NCBI GenBank assembly: GCA_037444005.1
Contig: JBBING010000068.1
Coordinates: forward strand, 1-12,298
DNA: 12,298 nt
Source: DATLZC01 sp037444005
GTDB taxonomy: Bacteria > Chloroflexota > Dehalococcoidia > DSTF01 > JACRBR01
Direction of reading: 5' to 3'
Below the pieces are notes generated by a model, which saw only the letters and a program-made list of their open reading frames with translations, had not been told where the DNA came from and made no database searches. Within the stretch, counting starts at the first letter, position 1. Each line of letters begins with the position of its first letter. A program made the translations under genes and the position numbers. Shown here one piece after another: positions 1 to 6,923 of the stretch.

Positions 1-1
1 G

Positions 2-307
2 CACCCCGAGTACGGCACCGAGCCCAACGTCTTCTACATCCCGCCCCTGTCGCCCTACCGGCTCAACGACGACGGCAGCCTCGATACCGAGACGCCGCGC
101 ATTCCCATGGAGTATCTCGAGCGGCTCTTCGGCCCGCGCGTCCACAAGGCGCTCAACACGCTCAAGAGCGAACTCGAGAAGGTCCGCAACGGGGGGAAGT
201 CCGAACTGCTGGATACGCTCATCGTGTACCGCTGGCACACGTTGTTCGAACCGTTCACCCGAGACCCTGTGGAGGTGGGAGGCCCGCAACCGACAACCAA
301 GCGATAA
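2..307 (+). CDS. Iron-sulfur (beta) subunit of a DMSO-reductase-family molybdoenzyme, C-terminal part only
   Basis: The gene enters from the left edge. Only the last 101 residues are visible, ending at TAA 305-307, so all iron-sulfur cysteine motifs lie outside the window. The visible tail opens with HPEYGTEPNVFYIPPLSP and contains PRIPMEYLERLFGP. Aligned by hand with the C-terminus of the complete iron-sulfur protein at 5784-6860, it matches at 53 of 89 positions without gaps. It is therefore a paralogue of that protein. The HPE-GTEPN-YY-PPL stretch is typical of beta subunits of the NarH/EbdB/SerB type, which carry electrons from the molybdenum subunit through [Fe-S] clusters. Its position 164 bases upstream of the alpha gene on the same strand suggests it partners that catalytic subunit. 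The family call is secure because of the intact paralogue; cluster content cannot be judged here. Confidence 0.88.
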   Translation, partial: HPEYGTEPNVFYIPPLSPYRLNDDGSLDTETPRIPMEYLERLFGPRVHKALNTLKSELEKVRNGGKSELLDTLIVYRWHTLFEPFTRDPVEVGGPQPTTKR

Positions 308-471
308 GGAGCGACAGGTAGACGCCGGGGTCCGGAGCCCAGCCGGCGTCCCGACAGGCGGAACAGCACGATCGAGCCAGCGGGTCCTCCCGCCGGAAGG
401 ATGAACGGTTCCAGCGGATCGCCGGTCGAGGACGAGGGCTGGGCTCCCCGCACAATCGAGGGTGAGAGGCC
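308..471 (+). other. 164-base intergenic leader with hairpins before the molybdoenzyme alpha gene
   Basis: No coding signal was found here. A perfect 8-base inverted repeat, GACGCCGG (321-328) and CCGGCGTC (343-350), has a 14-base loop. A second hairpin is GCGGG (380-384), TCCT loop, CCCGC (389-393). A long-range perfect 11-base complement pairs GGAGCCCAGCC (334-344) with GGCTGGGCTCC (437-447). It shares bases 343-344 with the first stem and uses that stem's loop, so the two pairings compete. The heptamer CGACAGG occurs directly repeated at 312-318 and 352-358. No T-tract follows any stem, so none is a classical intrinsic terminator. The region could be an attenuator-like leader, a partial processing or termination site between the first iron-sulfur gene and the alpha gene, or chance structure in GC-rich DNA. 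Confidence 0.4.
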
Positions 472-3387
472 ATGAGCCGGGTGAGCCGACGGACGTTTCT
501 GAAGGCGACGGGAGCCGCGGTCGCTGCTCTTGGGCTCGCCCGGCTCGCGCCGCTTCCTTCCTTCCAGCGCAGCCTCTCGACGGCGGCCCGTACCTACTCC
601 AGCTTCGAGGACGTGTACCGCCAGAAGTGGACCTGGGACAGGGTCACCTGGGGCACGCACCTGGTCGACTGTTACCCCGGCTCGTGTTCGTGGCGGGTCT
701 ACACCAAGGACAACATCGTCTTCCGGGAGGAGCAGGGCGCGCAGTACCCGCAGATCGAGGACCGCGTGCCGGACATGAACCCGCGCGGCTGCCAGAAAGG
801 CGGCTGCTTCAGCGAGGTCATGTACGGCGCCGAGCGCATCACCTTTCCTATGCGCCGCGTGGGCGCGCGCGGCGAGGGGAAATGGGAGCGCATCTCCTGG
901 GACGAGGCGCTGACCCAGGTCGCCGACGGCATCCTCGACGCCATCGAAGAGCAGGGCCCGGAGTCCGTCATCTTCGAGTTCGGCTCGGGCGAAGGGGGCA
1001 CCGTCCACGGCGCCGTGCCCGGCTGGAGGCTCATGCGCCTCATCGGCGCCACGGTGCTCGATAACAACGCCCTCACGTCCGACTTCAACGTCGGCATCTA
1101 CGAGACGTTCGGCAAGTTTCACTTCGTGAGCTCCATCGACGACTGGTACCACGCCGACCTGCTGCTGCTGTGGCACATGAACCCGCTGTACACGCGGATT
1201 CCGTCGGCGCACTACATCACGGAGGCGCGGTACAACGGCGCGCGCGTCGTCTCCATCGCGCCGGACTACAACGCCTCGACCATTCACGCGGACCTGTACG
1301 TCCCCGTCGAGCCCGGCAGCGACGCCGCCCTCGCGCTGGCGATCTGCAAGATCGTCATCGACCGCGGCGCCGTGAACGAGGCGTTCGTCAAAGAGCAGAC
1401 CGACCTGCCCCTTCTGGTGCGGAGCGACAACGGACGCTTCCTGCGCCAGACCGACGTCGAGGGTGAAGGGCGCGAGGACCAGCTCTACGTCTGGGACGCC
1501 GCGGCGAACCGGCTGGGCCAGGCCCCACGGAAGACGCTGCGCCTCGGGAAGATCGACCCGGCGCTCGACGGCGTGTACCGCGTGAAGCTGCACGACGGCA
1601 CGGAGGTGGAGGTGCGTCCGGCGTTCGCGCTCCTGCGCGACCTGCTCGAGGAGTACACGCCGGAACGGGCGTCGCGTATCACCGGCACGTCCCCCCGGCT
1701 CATCGAGCGGCTGGCCGGCATGGTCATCGAGGCGAAGCGCATCCACATCCTGCAGGGGTTCAACACGCCCAAGTACTACCACGGCGACCTCATGGAGCGG
1801 GCGATGGCGCTGGTGCTGGCGCTGACGGGCAACTTCGGGCGCCAGGGCACCGGCATGCGCGGCTGGAACAGCAGCCAGCTCGTGATGGCCAACAACCTGA
1901 AGAGCAAGCCCGGCTTCGAGGGCTTCATGGAGCTCGCCCAGAAGCAGCTCGAGGTCGAGCACGAGGTCAAGAAGCGCGACCCGGACCTCACGCCCGAAAT
2001 GGTGGCCATCGAGGTCGAGCGCGAAGAGGCGAAACGGAGCGCGCTCGCGCCGTTGAACATGGGCGCCATGACTGTCCCGCCGCACTTCTTCTGGTACTGG
2101 CACGGCGGCTATCGCGAGGTCTGGAACCGGCGCGACTGGTCCGACACCGGGATGAAGCGCTCGTTCGACGAGTACTTCCGCGAGGCCGTCGAGAAGGGCT
2201 GGTGGGAAGGCGTCGTGCAGCCGAAGCCGGACCAGGAGCCGCGGGTGTTCATCGGCGCCTGCGGGAACACGCTGCGGCGCACGCGCGGCGGGGGCAAGCT
2301 GCTCCTCGAGAACGCCTGGCCCAAGTTCAAGCTGGTGGTGACGATCGACTACCGCATGAGCTCGACCGCCCGCCAGTCGGACATCTTCCTCCCCGCCGCT
2401 GCGTACTACGAGAAGACCGACTTCCGCTTCCCGACGGCGCATCTGAACTTCCTCGTCGTCACCGACAAGGCGGTGGACCCTCCCGGCGAGGCGAAGCCCG
2501 AGTGGGAGATCTTTTACCTGCTCGCGCAGAAGCTGGAGGAACGGGCGAAGGCGCGCGGTCTCGATTCCTACCGGGACCGGCACGACCCGCCGCGCGAGTT
2601 CCGCTTCGAGGGCCTGCTCCAACGCTACTCGATGGGAGGCAAAATCGGCCCCCACGACGAGGACAAGCTCGCCGAGGACCTGATCTACGACACCGTGCGC
2701 GCCGGCGCCCTGCCCGAGCGCACGTCGTTGAAGACGATCCGGAAGAAGGGGATCCTCCGGTTCACGCACATCGGGATCGACGCCGTGGGCATGAACATGG
2801 CCACCGATATCAAGCCGAACAAGACCATCAACCCGCTCACCTGGCACGTCGAGAAGAAAATCCCGTACCCGACGTATACGCGGCGGATCCAGTTCTACAT
2901 CGACCACGAGTGGTTCCTCGAGGCGGGCGAGCAACTGCCGGTGCACAAGCCGACGCCCAAGATGGGCGGGGACTATCCCTTCGTGATGACGAGCGGGCAC
3001 CAGCGGTGGTCGATCCACTCGATGTGGGTGCTGAACAGCGTGCTCTCGCGCACGCACCGCGGCCACCCGACGCTGTTCATGAACCCGCAGGACATGAAGG
3101 CGAAAGGCATCGAGGACGACGAAGAGGTGCGGGTGTACAACGACTTCGATTCCTTCTACGTCCGGGTGAAGCGGGCGCCCTCGTGCCGGCCGGGCCAGGT
3201 GGTCATCTACCACGCGTGGGAGCCGCTGCAGTTCCGGGGCGGGAAGTCGTACGACTTCGCCATCCCGGGCTTCATCAAGTGGCTGCATCTGGCCGGAGGC
3301 TACGGACACTTGCGCTACTGGCGTTGGAACTGGGTGCCACAGCAAGTCGACCGGGCGGTGATGGTGAACGTGGAGAAAGTGACGTGA
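472..3387 (+). CDS. Molybdopterin oxidoreductase catalytic (alpha) subunit, type II DMSO reductase family, TAT-exported
   Basis: This 971-residue protein belongs to the molybdo-bis(pyranopterin) DMSO reductase family, closest by layout to the type II group (nitrate, selenate, chlorate reductases; ethylbenzene, dimethylsulfide and steroid C25 dehydrogenases). Residues 5-28 form a twin-arginine signal (SRRTFLK, then an Ala/Leu-rich segment), predicting export to the periplasm. An N-terminal [4Fe-4S] site is visible as H63-x3-C67-x4-C72-x34-C107, where His replaces the first Cys as in NarG. The PRGCQKG stretch around C107 and the TSDFN segment with D204, a candidate Mo-ligating Asp, fit type II enzymes. 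The C-terminal cofactor-binding domain carries the GHQRWSIHSMW segment near residue 843. The length is close to that of EbdA. ATG 472 follows a GGTGAG-like ribosome site. Whether it reduces an oxyanion or hydroxylates/dehydrogenates an organic compound cannot be read from sequence alone; no heme b gamma or chaperone delta gene lies in the window. Confidence 0.93.
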   Translation: MSRVSRRTFLKATGAAVAALGLARLAPLPSFQRSLSTAARTYSSFEDVYRQKWTWDRVTWGTHLVDCYPGSCSWRVYTKDNIVFREEQGAQYPQIEDRVPDMNPRGCQKGGCFSEVMYGAERITFPMRRVGARGEGKWERISWDEALTQVADGILDAIEEQGPESVIFEFGSGEGGTVHGAVPGWRLMRLIGATVLDNNALTSDFNVGIYETFGKFHFVSSIDDWYHADLLLLWHMNPLYTRIPSAHYITEARYNGARVVSIAPDYNASTIHADLYVPVEPGSDAALALAICKIVIDRGAVNEAFVKEQTDLPLLVRSDNGRFLRQTDVEGEGREDQLYVWDAAANRLGQAPRKTLRLGKIDPALDGVYRVKLHDGTEVEVRPAFALLRDLLEEYTPERASRITGTSPRLIERLAGMVIEAKRIHILQGFNTPKYYHGDLMERAMALVLALTGNFGRQGTGMRGWNSSQLVMANNLKSKPGFEGFMELAQKQLEVEHEVKKRDPDLTPEMVAIEVEREEAKRSALAPLNMGAMTVPPHFFWYWHGGYREVWNRRDWSDTGMKRSFDEYFREAVEKGWWEGVVQPKPDQEPRVFIGACGNTLRRTRGGGKLLLENAWPKFKLVVTIDYRMSSTARQSDIFLPAAAYYEKTDFRFPTAHLNFLVVTDKAVDPPGEAKPEWEIFYLLAQKLEERAKARGLDSYRDRHDPPREFRFEGLLQRYSMGGKIGPHDEDKLAEDLIYDTVRAGALPERTSLKTIRKKGILRFTHIGIDAVGMNMATDIKPNKTINPLTWHVEKKIPYPTYTRRIQFYIDHEWFLEAGEQLPVHKPTPKMGGDYPFVMTSGHQRWSIHSMWVLNSVLSRTHRGHPTLFMNPQDMKAKGIEDDEEVRVYNDFDSFYVRVKRAPSCRPGQVVIYHAWEPLQFRGGKSYDFAIPGFIKWLHLAGGYGHLRYWRWNWVPQQVDRAVMVNVEKVT

Positions 3388-4475
3388 AGGCCAATCTCGT
3401 CGCCATCCAGGCGAAACCGGTGATGTCCGACTATGCGAGCGCCGACGCCTTCTATCGCAAAATGAAGGCGCTGATGGAGCTCGCCGCACGCGAAGTCGAC
3501 TTCTCCGTGCCCACGCTGGTGGCCTATCCCGAAGGCATCGGCCTGCCCCTGGCGTTCGTGCCGCAGACGTATCACCAGATCGGCGACGCGAAGACCATCG
3601 CGCAGGTCATGCTGCGGGCGATTCCCAAGAACCTCCCGCGGTTCACGAAGGCGTTGCTGCGGTTCCGCACGTCGGTCATCCGGACCGTCTTTCTCGAGAC
3701 TGCCCTCGAAGCGGAGGAGATCTACACGTCGGTGTTCTCGTCTCTCGCGCGCGAGTACGGCGTGTACCTCTGCGCGGGCTGCATTTATCTCCCGCACATC
3801 GAGGAAGAGGCGGTCAAAGGCCGGCACATCGTCAGCAAGGCGGTGTACAACCAGTCGTTTCTGTTCAACCCGGGCGGCGTGTGTCTGCGACGGACGCCGA
3901 AAGTGAACCTGGCGCCGCCCACGGAGCCGAAGTTCGGCTTCAGCCCGGGCCATCGCAGCGATGTGATGCCGGTGGACACGAAGATCGGCCGGCTGGGCAC
4001 GCTGGTGTGTTACGACGCGTTCCACCGCACGCTCATCGAGCGCCTGGACGCCATGGGCGTGGAGACGGTGTTGAACCCCTCGCACAACGAGCGCCGGTGG
4101 GAGGCCCGAGCCGGCTTCAACCAGGCCATTACCGTCGGCGAGGCGTGGATCCTCCACGGCCTGCCGGGGATGATCCAGGGCCGCGAGCATCTGCGATACG
4201 GCGTCACGCCCATGCTCGTCGGCCCGGTCTTCGATATTCAGTCGCACGGCCAATCGATGATCTGCCGTAATCTCGGGCGGGCCGACGCCGACCCCCGGAA
4301 GTCCCTCCTGGCGCAGGCGTCGGTGGACCAGGAAGAGGTCATCTACGCGACGGTGGACGTGATGAGCGCGTTCACGGCGAATGGCCGGGCGTACCTGCCG
4401 GAGCTGAAGGCGCCGGCCCCGATGCCACTCCTCGAAGAGGCGAGCGAAGCGGAGGCGGGCCATGGCGGTGCGTGA
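3384..4475 (+). CDS. Nitrilase-superfamily carbon-nitrogen hydrolase
   Basis: This is a 363-residue cytoplasmic-type protein with no signal peptide. The Glu-Lys-Cys catalytic triad of the nitrilase superfamily is visible: E50 in the AYPEGIG segment, K173 in RTPKVNL, and C209 in LVCYDAFHR. Members hydrolyse nitriles, amides or N-carbamoyl compounds; the exact substrate class is not evident. GTG 3384 is chosen as start because it overlaps the alpha stop codon in GTGA and lies 8 bases after GGAG (3372-3375), and the first residues begin the usual N-terminal beta strand (NLVAIQAKP). Between E50 and the next core strand (YGVYLCAG, 125-132) there is about 75 residues, longer than I expect for the family, including a basic/hydrophobic helical stretch at about 70-112. 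Translation is coupled to the alpha gene and the 3' end overlaps the permease gene by 14 bases, so its role is probably tied to the molybdoenzyme's substrate or product. Confidence 0.9.
   Translation: MKANLVAIQAKPVMSDYASADAFYRKMKALMELAAREVDFSVPTLVAYPEGIGLPLAFVPQTYHQIGDAKTIAQVMLRAIPKNLPRFTKALLRFRTSVIRTVFLETALEAEEIYTSVFSSLAREYGVYLCAGCIYLPHIEEEAVKGRHIVSKAVYNQSFLFNPGGVCLRRTPKVNLAPPTEPKFGFSPGHRSDVMPVDTKIGRLGTLVCYDAFHRTLIERLDAMGVETVLNPSHNERRWEARAGFNQAITVGEAWILHGLPGMIQGREHLRYGVTPMLVGPVFDIQSHGQSMICRNLGRADADPRKSLLAQASVDQEEVIYATVDVMSAFTANGRAYLPELKAPAPMPLLEEASEAEAGHGGA
4451..4461 (+). promoter_or_regulatory. Ribosome binding site fixing the permease start inside the nitrilase gene
   Basis: GGAGG at 4451-4455 lies 6 bases before ATG 4462, within the last codons of the nitrilase-family gene. 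This strong site supports the 14-base gene overlap and the chosen permease start. Confidence 0.75.
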
Positions 4476-5784
4476 GCTGACCCGATGGGTGACGGCGCCG
4501 CCCGCGCTCGCCGCCTTCGGCGAATCGCAACGGCTCACAGCGCGCACCTACGCCCTGCTGTGGGGCGGGCTCTCCATGAGTATGCTCGCCTTTCTCCCCG
4601 GCGCGTACCTCGTGCCAGCCCTGACCCTCCGCGACGCCGTGGTCGTCGCGCTGCTGGGGAGCGCCGCCGGCGCGGCGATGTTGGGCGCGGTCGCCGCCGT
4701 GGCCACGAAGCGCGGTCAGAACACGGTCGGCCTGCTCTCGAGCGCCCTGGGTGTGCCCGCGGGCACGCTCTTCGCGACGTTCCTGCTGCTCCGTCACGTG
4801 ACCTGGGCGACGTTCGCGCTCGCGTTCGCGACGGAAGCGGCCACCCACGTTTTGGGCGCGGGCGACGCCGCCGTGCTCTGGGGGATCGCGTTCGGCGCGG
4901 TGGGCCTCGTCCTGGCGCTCCTGCCCGCGCAGACGTTCGTGCGCCGCTGGATGGGCTGGTTCGCGTTCTGGGTGGGGCTCTTGCTCATCGCGCTCATCAC
5001 GTTGACGGGCGTCGTCAGCTACGGCATCCCGGTGCTGCACGACGCCGACGGCATGGGCGGATGGCCGACGGTGGCCCAGGGGTTCGACCTCGTGGCGGCC
5101 ATGCCGCTTCTGTGGTTGCCCGTGGTCGCCGACTACACCCGGGACGCGCGTTCGCCGCGCGACGCAGGCCTCGGCGCTTTCGCGGGGGCGGCCGTCATCA
5201 CCGCCTGGTTCGTCATCGTCGGAGCGCTATGGGTGTTCACCGTGAACGCCCGCGACGTCGCCGCGTTCGTGACGGCGCTTCCGCTCGGCGTCGGCGGGCT
5301 CGTGGTGATCCTGGCGCTGGAGGCGGACCAGGTGGCCGCGAACGTGTACGCCGCCTCCATGGCCGGGGGCCGGTTCGGGTACCGGTACTTCCGCCCGGCG
5401 TTGATGGCGGCAGGCGCGCTGGCGGCGGTGTTCGTGGTGACCACGAACGCGATGGGGGTCGAGGACTTCGCCCTCATGCTCTCGAACCTGTTCCTGCCGC
5501 TGTTCGGGGTCGTGATCGCCCGGCATCTCATCCCGGAGGCGCCGAAACCGTTCGCCTGGGCGGCGTGGATCGCGGGCATCCTCGCCTTCGGGTGGATCGA
5601 CCCGAGCACCGTGGGGCCGTGGCACGACGTCATGAAGGTGGTGTACGTGGGGATTCTCCAGGCGCCGTTCCCGCTGGGCGGGGAGCTGACGCAGGTCCCG
5701 GCGACGGCGGTGTCGCTGGCTGTGGCCTTCGGCGGCTACCTGCTCCCGTCGTGGCCCTGGTGGTTCTTCCGGAAGGAGTTCTGA
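4462..5784 (+). CDS. NCS1-family (cytosine/purine/hydantoin-type) permease
   Basis: This 440-residue integral membrane protein is about 12 hydrophobic segments long, roughly at 30-53, 57-82, 101-125, 136-156, 163-185, 205-224, 235-260, 272-298, 310-328, 336-355, 364-380 and 410-436. The first part resembles nucleobase:cation symporter-1 proteins: a Trp/Leu-rich first helix with SMSMLAFLPGAYLVPAL, a Gly/Ala-rich second helix, then a KRGQNTVGLLSSALG loop. The VVADYTRDARSPRDA loop after helix 6 resembles the DYSRYA-type loop of CodB/CytX relatives. NCS1 members import nucleobases, hydantoins, allantoin, thiamine precursors and similar N-heterocycles; the substrate here is unknown. ATG 4462 has an excellent ribosome site. 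The gene overlaps the upstream hydrolase by 14 bases and the downstream iron-sulfur gene by one base (TGATG), indicating co-translation. The family call is good, but distant membrane families cannot be fully excluded by eye. Confidence 0.82.
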   Translation: MAVRELTRWVTAPPALAAFGESQRLTARTYALLWGGLSMSMLAFLPGAYLVPALTLRDAVVVALLGSAAGAAMLGAVAAVATKRGQNTVGLLSSALGVPAGTLFATFLLLRHVTWATFALAFATEAATHVLGAGDAAVLWGIAFGAVGLVLALLPAQTFVRRWMGWFAFWVGLLLIALITLTGVVSYGIPVLHDADGMGGWPTVAQGFDLVAAMPLLWLPVVADYTRDARSPRDAGLGAFAGAAVITAWFVIVGALWVFTVNARDVAAFVTALPLGVGGLVVILALEADQVAANVYAASMAGGRFGYRYFRPALMAAGALAAVFVVTTNAMGVEDFALMLSNLFLPLFGVVIARHLIPEAPKPFAWAAWIAGILAFGWIDPSTVGPWHDVMKVVYVGILQAPFPLGGELTQVPATAVSLAVAFGGYLLPSWPWWFFRKEF

Positions 5785-6860
5785 TGGCTGAGCGCGCGCC
5801 CACCCCGAAGCGCCAGCTCGCGATGGTGTTCGACCTGAACAAGTGTCTGGGCTGCCAGACGTGTTCCATCGCGTGCAAGACCCTCTGGACCGACCAGGAG
5901 GGCATGGAGCACATGTGGTGGAACGTGGTGAACACGCTGCCCGGCGCGGGCTCGCCCCGGAACTGGATGGAGATCGCCGGCGGCTTCGATGAGGAGGGCA
6001 AGGCCAGGCCCAGCGAGCTTCCCACCGACGCCGACTTCGGCGTGGCCTGGACGTACAACTACGAGGAGGTCTGGGAAGGCGGACCGAACGTCTTCCTCCG
6101 CAAGGACCGCGACCCCGGCTGGGGCATGAACTGGGACGAAGACGAAGGCGACGGCGAGTGGCCGAACACCTACTCCTTCTACCTCCCGCGCATCTGCATG
6201 CACTGCACCCGGCCGGCGTGCCTCGAAGCCTGCCCCCGGAGCGCCATCTACAAGCGCGAAGACAACGGCATCGTGCTCATCGACGAGGAGCGCTGCCACG
6301 GGTACCGCTTCTGCGCCGAAGCGTGCCCGTACAAGCGCATCTACTTCAACCCGGTGCGCCGCATCTCTCAGAAGTGCATCCTGTGCTTCCCGCGCGTCGA
6401 GCAGCGGGTGCCGCCGGCCTGCATGCGCCAGTGCCCCGGCCGGATCCGCTTCTTCGGGTACCTCGACGACGAGAACAGCGCGGTGTACAAGCTCGTCAAG
6501 AAATGGAAGGTGGCCATTCGGCTGCACCCGGAGTTCGGGACCGAGCCGAACCTGTACTACGTGCCGCCGCTGGCCCCGCCGCGCCTCCTGCCTAACGGCG
6601 ACATCGATGAGGAGAACCCGCGTATCCCCAAGGAGTACCTCGAGTGGCTGTTCGGCCCCGACGTCTGGCCGGCGCTCGAGACGCTGAAGGCGGAGATGGA
6701 GAAGCGCCGGCGCGGCGAGCCGTCGGAGCTCATGGACATCCTCATCGCCTACCGACACAAGGACATGTTCGGCGGGTTCGACCAAGACCCCGGCGTCCTC
6801 GACCGCAAGCCACAGCGCATCGACCTCGGCCCGCTCACCTCCCCGGGCTCGGAGGCCTGA
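5784..6860 (+). CDS. Four-cluster iron-sulfur (beta) subunit of the molybdoenzyme
   Basis: This 358-residue NarH/EbdB-type electron-transfer subunit has four cysteine groups: C21-x2-C24-x2-C27-x3-C31; C138-x2-C141-x4-C146-x3-C150; C171-x5-C177-x3-C181; and C198-x2-C201-x11-C213-x3-C217. In the third group the second Cys is replaced by Tyr174 (CHGYRFC). NarH has Trp there and binds a [3Fe-4S] cluster, so three [4Fe-4S] plus one [3Fe-4S] cluster is the likely content. A Trp-rich and Asp/Glu-rich insert separates groups I and II (about 35-135), including HMWWNVVNTLPG as in NarH relatives. There is no signal peptide, so export would be by piggyback on the TAT-targeted alpha subunit. ATG 5784 overlaps the permease stop, with AAGGAG (5773-5778) upstream. 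The C-terminal region is paralogous to the partial gene at 2-307. Confidence 0.93.
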   Translation: MAERAPTPKRQLAMVFDLNKCLGCQTCSIACKTLWTDQEGMEHMWWNVVNTLPGAGSPRNWMEIAGGFDEEGKARPSELPTDADFGVAWTYNYEEVWEGGPNVFLRKDRDPGWGMNWDEDEGDGEWPNTYSFYLPRICMHCTRPACLEACPRSAIYKREDNGIVLIDEERCHGYRFCAEACPYKRIYFNPVRRISQKCILCFPRVEQRVPPACMRQCPGRIRFFGYLDDENSAVYKLVKKWKVAIRLHPEFGTEPNLYYVPPLAPPRLLPNGDIDEENPRIPKEYLEWLFGPDVWPALETLKAEMEKRRRGEPSELMDILIAYRHKDMFGGFDQDPGVLDRKPQRIDLGPLTSPGSEA

Positions 6861-6885
6861 CCTCCATCCCGGCCACGGGTATAAT
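6857..6885 (+). promoter_or_regulatory. Sigma70-type promoter for the CoA-transferase gene
   Basis: A perfect -10 box TATAAT (6880-6885) lies 17 bases after CTGACC (6857-6862), which matches four of six bases of the TTGACA -35 consensus. The -35 overlaps the stop codon of the upstream iron-sulfur gene. In such GC-rich DNA an isolated TATAAT directly before a gene is striking. The predicted transcript start falls near 6891-6893. Confidence 0.6.
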
Positions 6886-6886
6886 C

Positions 6887-6901
6887 CTCTGCATCGCAGA
6901 G
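6887..6901. promoter_or_regulatory. Perfect 15-base palindrome at the predicted transcription start
   Basis: CTCTGC (6887-6892), ATC, GCAGAG (6896-6901) is a perfect 6+6 inverted repeat starting one base after the -10 box. Its position over the predicted start fits an operator for a small dimeric repressor. It could instead be a 5'-end stem in the mRNA, or coincidence. Confidence 0.4.
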
Positions 6902-6910
6902 CCGACTCAC

Positions 6911-6916
6911 AGGAGG
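6911..6916 (+). promoter_or_regulatory. Ribosome binding site deciding the CoA-transferase start (GTG 6924)
   Basis: This is a perfect AGGAGG. The spacing is 7 bases to GTG 6924 but only 1 base to ATG 6918, which argues for GTG initiation. Confidence 0.7.
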
Positions 6917-6923
6917 AATGATT

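Noticed and set aside
321..350. Hairpin as an intrinsic terminator after the first iron-sulfur gene.
   Set aside because: The perfect 8-base stem has no following T-run (next bases are ccgacagg), so it does not meet the classical criterion.
2202..3383. Open plus-strand frame continuous with the nitrilase-family gene, suggesting a much longer protein.
   Set aside because: Upstream of GTG 3384 it is an Arg/Ala-rich out-of-frame reading of the alpha gene. The start at 3384 has a ribosome site and begins the true domain.
55..3489. Very long open antisense frame (over 1100 codons) opposite the molybdoenzyme alpha gene.
   Set aside because: It mirrors the alpha coding sequence; its composition (Arg, Val, His, Leu-rich low-information protein) is typical of an antisense shadow in GC-rich DNA, while the plus strand has clear family motifs.
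4485..5783. In-frame N-terminal extension of the iron-sulfur subunit through the permease gene.
   Set aside because: The extension has no domain content and is the permease read in another frame; ATG 5784 has a good ribosome site and starts the ferredoxin domain.
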